Shown in pieces: positions 58,244 to 64,000 of a stretch of DNA of 64,000 bases. Below the pieces are notes generated by a model. It did no database searches and was not told where the DNA came from. It saw only the letters and a program-made list of their open reading frames with translations. Position 1 is the stretch's first letter. Every line of letters starts with the position of its first letter. Position numbers and translations under genes: made by a program. Source of the stretch: Mercenaria mercenaria. Its lineage: Eukaryota > Mollusca > Bivalvia > Venerida > Veneridae. The stretch is taken from NCBI RefSeq assembly GCF_021730395.1, contig NC_069368.1, positions 16,758,001 through 16,822,000 on the forward strand, given 5' to 3'.

Positions 58244-61200
58244 TTATTTTCCAATTGTTACTCCTGGGACTCCACGTCTCGAAAATCGCCAGACTTTTGG
58301 TGGACGTCCGATATCTCCTACAAAAACATCCCTGCCATCTCGTGATACTGTGACGTCATGAGGTTGGCTCGGGAAATCCTGAAATTTGCAGAGTTGTGAA
58401 CTAATACAGCATATCAAATACATTTAATAGTATAGATTAACATTTAGTCTGTATTGTTTTTATAGAGTATTTAAATATATGGTAATATAATTCAAAACCT
58501 TTATACGAGGTGTGTTCGAAATGTAATGCAACTGGGTAAAACCCTGTTTATTTTAACTAAATGAATTCTCGTCTCCTCGTAGCAACTACCCAGTGCTTCC
58601 GCTAAAAACGGAGCATTTTTCGGCGACGCCGTCTAAATTCGTTTTCGTTACTTATGCCACGTGACTTCAGTTTGCAAATCAAACTACTTGATAACGCATT
58701 ATAGATAATTTATCAAAATGGAAGATTTATGCAACACTCTGTCTGATTGGACGAGAGTGTCAATTTCTTCCACTCTGTTGATTGTGCTACGCTGAGTGAA
58801 ATGTAGACAAGGCGTTTATCCAAAACGACGCTGTTCACAGTTTTAAAGCTAACTTTGGCTCAGTATATTTAGCAAGAATATTGATATATCTCAAAGTGAT
58901 AAGTAAGTTTAATAAATAAGATAAAAACCTGTTCAAATACCAACATATATCAAATTAAAGAAAGAGCTGAGTACGGTGTGCGTATCACATGAATAAGGTT
59001 GTGATAAGAGTCTTTTATGTAGAGGTGCTTTTTAAAAGATTTTCCTTGTTACAGTTGTCGTCTGTATATGAAAAGGTTTCTTGCTTTTGTGACTTATTCA
59101 GATTGCATATTAAAATGAGTACGTGTTTGCTTTGATATATTTGTTATAAATTATTTAACTGATTTATTATATATGAATATTTTCCTTTAGTATGGTATGC
59201 AAATATTGAACTCAGTTGAAATCTGTTTCATTATATATATGCTATATAATGACTGAATCTCATTACACTGAAATGAAGGTACGCTGCATACAGTTTATCT
59301 ATGTGATATGACTACGGTCAAACTTTGCTTATGAAACAGAAATATTGAAATCGAATTACAATTGTGTGTTTTGCTTGACCTTCACTTTTTTATAGGTGTG
59401 ACGTCATTGTCCAAAGATTCATGAATAGCGAATATGCATTTGTTAAAGCGGGATCAGTTGGCCTATTTTAGAAATAAACAAAAATAATAAATAAAAAAAT
59501 CCTTTAATTGATTTTTTCTCATGTATTCTAATCAAACTTGATTTGTAGCATCTTTATTAGGCCCGCAGCAAACTTTGTTCAGCTGGGACATTTGACCCAA
59601 TTTAGGGGCTGCTAGAGCTAAAACTAGAAATGCCTTTATACAGCGTCTCATGAACAGCTTGGTGGATCTTTGTCATACTTGGTCTGGAGCATCTCCTCTT
59701 CCAAATTTATTTATATAGGAACTTGGGCCCTATTAGGGACCACTATAGCTGAAAGTAGAAATGCTTTTCTTAGCATTAACCACTAAAATGTAATGGATTT
59801 TTATCAAACTCGATGTGTAACAATATCGTAAGGTCTTCTGCTGTTATGTTACAAATGGGGATAGGGACCAATTTAGCTAAAAATATAAACACGTTTAATG
59901 ACCTCTTCTCATGAACCGCTTCATGAATCTTCATCAAACTACTGCTGTAATTATTCGTCTAAGGATAAACGAAACAAAATTGTAACCTTAGAAACCTTTG
60001 CGAAAAATTAAAAGAGAACCATTTAAATTGTTAAAGTGCGGTGTTTAGTTTTGCAATTTGAAAAATGTTAGATGAAAGATGAATGTTAGATGAAAAATTC
60101 ATAAACTTCTTTCCTTATTACAATTCGCCGACCATCATTTTTAAAGATATTTCTTGTAAACTCTAGTTTCGGTTACATATAAACATGGTGGCCAACCCAG
60201 GTGACTTTTGGATACCGTACACACAGAGAAAATGTGACAGCAAAATGAGCGCTTTCCTCTGCTCAGAACGTCTGCAGTCAGATCTCAGTACTTTTCTAAA
60301 ACACTTAGCCCAGTTGCGAACAGTGTTTGAGAAAAGTACTGAGAACTGAGTGCAGTTTTGTGCGGAGGAAAGCACTCATTTTGCTCTTTCTTTTATGAAA
60401 ATCTGCCAAGTAACAAGGAAAATACAGACTGAACGCTACCTAAATCGGGACATTTTTTTTTTCGTGTGTACGGTATCCAAAAGTCACGTGGGTTGGCCGC
60501 CCCGATAAATGTAACTAGACATTTTGAAAGGGACAAAAATGTTTTGTTAAAAATTAAGGTGTTGTATGATTTAATACTTTTCTAATCTAGTTCCCATTAA
60601 AACATTTTTTCTTCTTTTGAAATTGTTGATTTTGGGATGTTTATTACGTTATTTCTTGTATTTATTTGTATTTCAGTATCGTCAGTATACGTATTTTAAC
60701 CTTAAATTTTACTTTTTACAAATTTCAGTGAAGTGTTATTCGTGAAAATGCGTACGGCAAATCTTTATATAAACGCCGTACATGTAACGGCATGTATTTT
60801 GCAAAACAAAACTTGTTCTTTCTTTTTTTCACTGATGCTCTGGCTAGAAACCGAGCTTTGAGTACATCTTTCAACGGCTAAAGCCTTTAATGGGAAACCA
60901 GGAACAAAAAGTGTGTTCTTACCTGGTCGTCTGGTCCCCAAGTCTCTAAGATGTTCCCTGATCTATCAAGGGTGAATCCCTCTATAATACCTATACCAGG
61001 CCCATTGACGGCAAACAGGCGTTCACCTGAAACAAATAGCCTTATATATTAACGCATGTGGCGAGACCATCCTTTCTCATTTTCATTGCGTTGCGGGAAA
61101 AGCATAAGATTATCAGTCGCTTGTTCAACTGAGACATGCATTTTACATGAACGAAATGATGTACCGTTTATCTTCAACCTCTGACACCTGTCAAAGTTAT

Positions 61201-61436
61201 CGTCTAAGTGTAAAGAAAGAAAATTTGAAATATACCAGTGCCATTTTACCTTATACAACACAGGAAAAAAATTAATAATAATAAGAGTTCTATATAGCAA
61301 TCGATGATTTTGAAAGTATTACACCATACCTGTAGAATCAAATTCTATAGCGTATATTCTCCCCCTGCCTGGTTCAAAACGATCTCTGAAGGCACCAGCC
61401 TTTGTTCCATTCAGGCCCGCAGAATAACACTGTATC
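58244..61436 (-). CDS. Peptidyl-alpha-hydroxyglycine alpha-amidating lyase, C-terminal exons
   Basis: Exons in gene order are 61330-61436, 60923-61026 and 58244-58378 (TAA at 58244-58246), in phase, with GT-AG introns: 115 residues plus split codons. Earlier exons lie right of the window or were not found in 61437-64000. The sequence has IQCYSAGLNGTKAGAFRD, GRIYAIEFDSTGERLFAVNG, GFTLDRSGNILETWGPDDQ, QPHDVTVSRDGRDVFVGDIG and PPKVWRFSRRG. These match the last blades of the PAL domain of PAM (rat FAISY...LLFAVNG, MPHDIAASEDGTVYVGD, VWKF). PAL cleaves hydroxyglycine-extended peptides to C-terminal amides in the secretory pathway. The His of QPHD matches the zinc-binding His of rat PAL; the preceding Met of the rat enzyme is Gln here. 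No C-terminal membrane segment follows, so this looks like a soluble, stand-alone PAL or an NHL relative. Confidence 0.8.
59560..59945. repeat. Degenerate tandem units in a PAL intron
   Basis: About three diverged units of 120-150 bp sharing GACC(A/C)...TAGCTGAAAGTAGAAATGC and TCATGAACAGCTTGGTGGATC. They resemble the core of pearl-like elements, but no subterminal inverted repeat was found around them. Confidence 0.45.
60187..60501. mobile_element. 315-bp MITE in a PAL intron
   Basis: Ends GGTGGCCAACCCAGGTGACT and AGTCACGTGGGTTGGCCGCC are inverted repeats that continue through TTTTGGATACCGTACACAC. A second inner inverted pair (AAAATGAGCGCTTTCCTC and GAGGAAAGCACTCATTTT; CTCAGTACTTTTCT and AGAAAAGTACTGAG) lies inside. 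Confidence 0.8.
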
Positions 61437-61861
61437 CTGTAATTAACGATGTAAAATCGGTAACAATGAACAATGATATACGGTGTAGCTTTTTATTTAA
61501 GATTCTTTAATAAACGAACACGTATTATATTTTTTCTTTTTCTCTAGAGCAAAAACATGCGTTTGATCAATATCTACAAGGACAGTGTCAGTGTTTTGGC
61601 GGTAACATTTTTTTTTATTGGTAATGATTTATCATTAAACTAAGCAACAAAATCAGATGCGTCCCTTTATTTATTTTATTTTCATTTTTTGCTTTGTTAG
61701 TTTAAGGACCCCAGTAAACTGTTTTTGAAAAGTTAACTATTTTCTAAGCTTGGCAAATTGTGAAAGCTGTTGTTATTGTCTGATCACAACCCATGAAGCC
61801 GCATCCATTCAAGCGGTCAACATCAATATGCTATAGCTCTCGTCAAGTATAGCAATAATAT
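61437..61861. other. PAL intron, nothing recognised
   Basis: AT-rich sequence upstream of the first visible PAL exon. I searched the minus strand for the preceding exon (family motif near VADRENGR) and did not find it. Confidence 0.4.
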
Positions 61862-62096
61862 GAGCCGTGCCATGGGAAAACCAACATAGTGGCTTTGCGA
61901 CCAGCATGGATCCAGACCAGCCTGCGCATCCGCGCAGTCTGGTCAGGATCCATGCTGTTCGCTAACAGTTTCTCCAATTCCAATAGGTTTTAAAAGCGAA
62001 CAGCATGGAGCCTGACCAGACTGCGCGGATGCGCAGGCTGGTCTGGATCCATGCTGGTCGCACACCCACTATGTTGGTTTTGTCATGGCACGGCTC
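61862..62096. mobile_element. Palindromic MITE, family M2 (copy 2)
   Basis: Same element as 50992-51223 at over 90 percent identity by eye. Outer ends TATGAGCCGTGCCATGGG and CATGGCACGGCTCATA are complementary. Confidence 0.85.
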
Positions 62097-62934
62097 ATAT
62101 AATAATTTTGCTCATGCATCTGTACATGTTGACATTTACTTAATTAAACAAACTTCAAGGAAACTGCACCGGACTCCCAGAAAGGAAAATAAAAGTTCAC
62201 GACCCTAACATTCGACAAGTGGTGACCCCGTACTAAAATGTACATGTAGCGATATTGTCACACAAATTTGACACCATAACGAGCGAATATGTCGTAACTG
62301 TCTGTCTAATGATGAATATATGTCCACTTACTATGGGCAGGTTGTTAAATAGCAATTTGTCTACATGACCTTTGTACCAACTATTAATTAAAAGCATTTT
62401 CCCTCTTTACGCGGTATATCTTACTTACATATGGTATGTTTAATTTAATAAATAAATCATGTTTGTTTTCCTGTTAATATTGTAAACAATAACTGGCCAT
62501 TTTGTTAATAAGATAATCTTTCATTATAGTGACTCATGTACTTGTATAATGATATGTACAACGAGAACACCCGGCCACACTGGCTTGTAAGTCAACTTAT
62601 TAACAGTTCACAGTTTAAATGCAACTATTCATAGATTATTCAAACCTAGTAAAGGATATGTAATCCGCATTTACATTCCAAAACTGGATCTGCTGTATTG
62701 TGTTTTGGTCTTTATATGCAATATTTCACGCTTTCCGTATGTGTTATTGATAAAAAAATGCATGTCTTAAACAAACCGGTACACACAACCTTAATGTACC
62801 AACACTTAAACCAGATTTCCCATTAATCATCACAGCGCCGGAAATTGGACCTAGGTTGGGGAAGCGGCATCGTTTTTCGCAGCCGACACAATCCAACAAA
62901 TACCCTGTTCAAAAGCAGCGCAATATTCCATAGA
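62097..62934. other. No gene seen
   Basis: AT-rich sequence between a MITE and the terminal minisatellite. No exon of PAL or other recognisable structure is visible. Confidence 0.45.
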
Positions 62935-63013
62935 TAAGAGTGGTTTCACACACAAACATCCCCGCCCGTACCCCGTCCAAAGGGAGAGCAAGATGACACA
63001 GATAAGTGTGGTG

Positions 63014-63055
<42 letters not shown>

Positions 63056-64000
63056 CACATCTCCGCCCTTACCCCGTCCAAAGGCAGAACAAGATGACAG
63101 AGATAAGCATGGTGTTCACATACACACTTCCCGCCCGTACCCCGTCTAAAGGCAGAGCAATATGACAGAGATAAGCATGGTGTTCACATACACACTTCCC
63201 GCCCGTATCCCGTCCAAAGGCAGGGCAATATGACAGAGATAAGCATGGTGTTCACATACACCCTTCCCGCCCGTATCCCGTCCAAAGGCAGAGCAATATG
63301 ACAGAGATAAGCATGGTGTTCACATACACCCTTCCCGCCAGTACCCCGTCCAAAGGCAGGGCAATATGACAGAGATAAGCATGGTGTTCACATACACCCT
63401 TCCCGCCCGTATCCCGTCCAAAGGCAGGGCAATATGACAGAGATAAGCATGGTGTTCACACCTGTATTTGGTCTAATGACAGTCCTGGCCATAAATCACT
63501 AGCAGTACAAATGCGAAGTTGAATATACAGAGATAATATGGGTTCAAACCCTTCCCGCCCGTCCCCCGCCCAAAGGGAGGAATAGGACAGAGAAAAAGCA
63601 GGGTGTTCACATACACATTCCCCCCGTATCCCGCCCAAAGGCAGAGCAATATGCAGAGATAAGCATGGTGTTCACAAAACACCCTTCCCGCCCTATCCCG
63701 TCCAAAGGGCGAGAAATAGACAGGAAAAGCAGGTTTCCCAATCCCCCTTCCCCCCCGTACCCCGCCAAAGGCAAGAAATTTGCAGAGAAAAAGCGGTTTT
63801 CACATACACATTTCCCGCCCGTATCCCGTCCAAAGTGGGGCAATAGAAGAGATAATCATGGGTTCACAAAACCCCCTTCCCCGCCAGTCCCCCGTCCAAA
63901 AGGCAAGAATATGACAGAGATAGCATGGGTTCACATACCCCCTTCCCGCCCGTATCCCGCCAAAAGGCGGGGCAATATGACAGAGATAATCAGGGTTTGT
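62935..64000. repeat. 68-bp minisatellite running off the window
   Basis: At least twelve units of 68 bp with GGTGTTCACATACACACTTC, CGCCCGTACCCCGTCCAAAG and GACAGAGATAAGCA; unit starts at 63111, 63179, 63247, 63315, 63383 and 63451 are spaced exactly 68 bases. A (CA)n run lies inside one unit (63017-63058). From about 63540 the units become irregular. Minus-strand frames here come from the repeat. Confidence 0.9.

Noticed and set aside
58500-58800. Possible mariner-like end (CGAGGTGTGTTCGAAATG)
   Set aside because: I found no matching inverted copy nearby and no transposase frame, so one motif is not enough.
62851-63843. Minus-strand frames rich in Gly and Cys
   Set aside because: They follow the 68-bp minisatellite and CA run, shift frame between units and lack start context.
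1-64000. CRISPR array, operon, origin or bacterial gene
   Set aside because: All gene models are intron-containing animal genes; the regular repeats are satellites and transposon cores without unique spacers.

Overview
The window is eukaryotic, animal-type DNA: AT-rich, genes split into short exons with GT-AG introns, and packed with small repeats. Several things point to a bivalve mollusc, probably a clam: the repeat types (pearl-like elements with tandem cores, tRNA-derived SINEs ending in a short ACGGCGCTAAACCC tail, palindromic MITEs), and the protein families present. The species is an inference; no rRNA or mitochondrial marker is present.

Five conserved host genes can be assembled by hand with matching splice phases. 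(1) 92-8848, plus strand: an SHFL (Shiftless / C19orf66) homologue lacking only its first exon, which lies left of the window. (2) 19854-30611, minus strand: methylmalonyl-CoA epimerase (MCEE), apparently complete in six exons. (3) and (4) 37242-40211 and 52205-54412, plus strand: two tandem, secreted SOUL/HEBP-type heme-binding genes with the same exon sizes and phases. (5) 58244-61436, minus strand: the last three exons of a peptidyl-alpha-hydroxyglycine alpha-amidating lyase (PAL), whose 5' part lies beyond the right edge. A sixth, unrecognised gene may lie between the SOUL genes (candidate exons at 45476-45592 and 46153-46258). The genes do not form one pathway.

The rest is mobile and repetitive DNA. 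0.7-8.5 kb: SHFL introns with a SINE, a minisatellite, a 2.7-kb inverted-repeat element and a pearl-like element. 9.5-19 kb: a roughly 4.5-kb direct tandem duplication between the 3' ends of SHFL and MCEE. 20-30 kb: MCEE introns holding twin 440-bp TTAA-flanked elements in opposite orientation, two large pearl-like elements and a 700-bp foldback element. 30.8-35.1 kb: a LINE interrupted by a second LINE in the opposite orientation. 41.9-45.3 kb: a pearl-like element interrupted by a 1.9-kb TTAA-flanked transposon. 47.2-49.0 kb: a foldback element. 62.9-64 kb: a 68-bp minisatellite that runs off the window.

The most striking common theme is a group of four pearl-like elements. They are unrelated in most of their sequence but share one plan: an 8-12 bp subterminal inverted repeat, the right-hand copy inside or next to a 3' hairpin, around a core of 98-170 bp tandem units. 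Three also begin with AACAAGAG or ACAAGAG.
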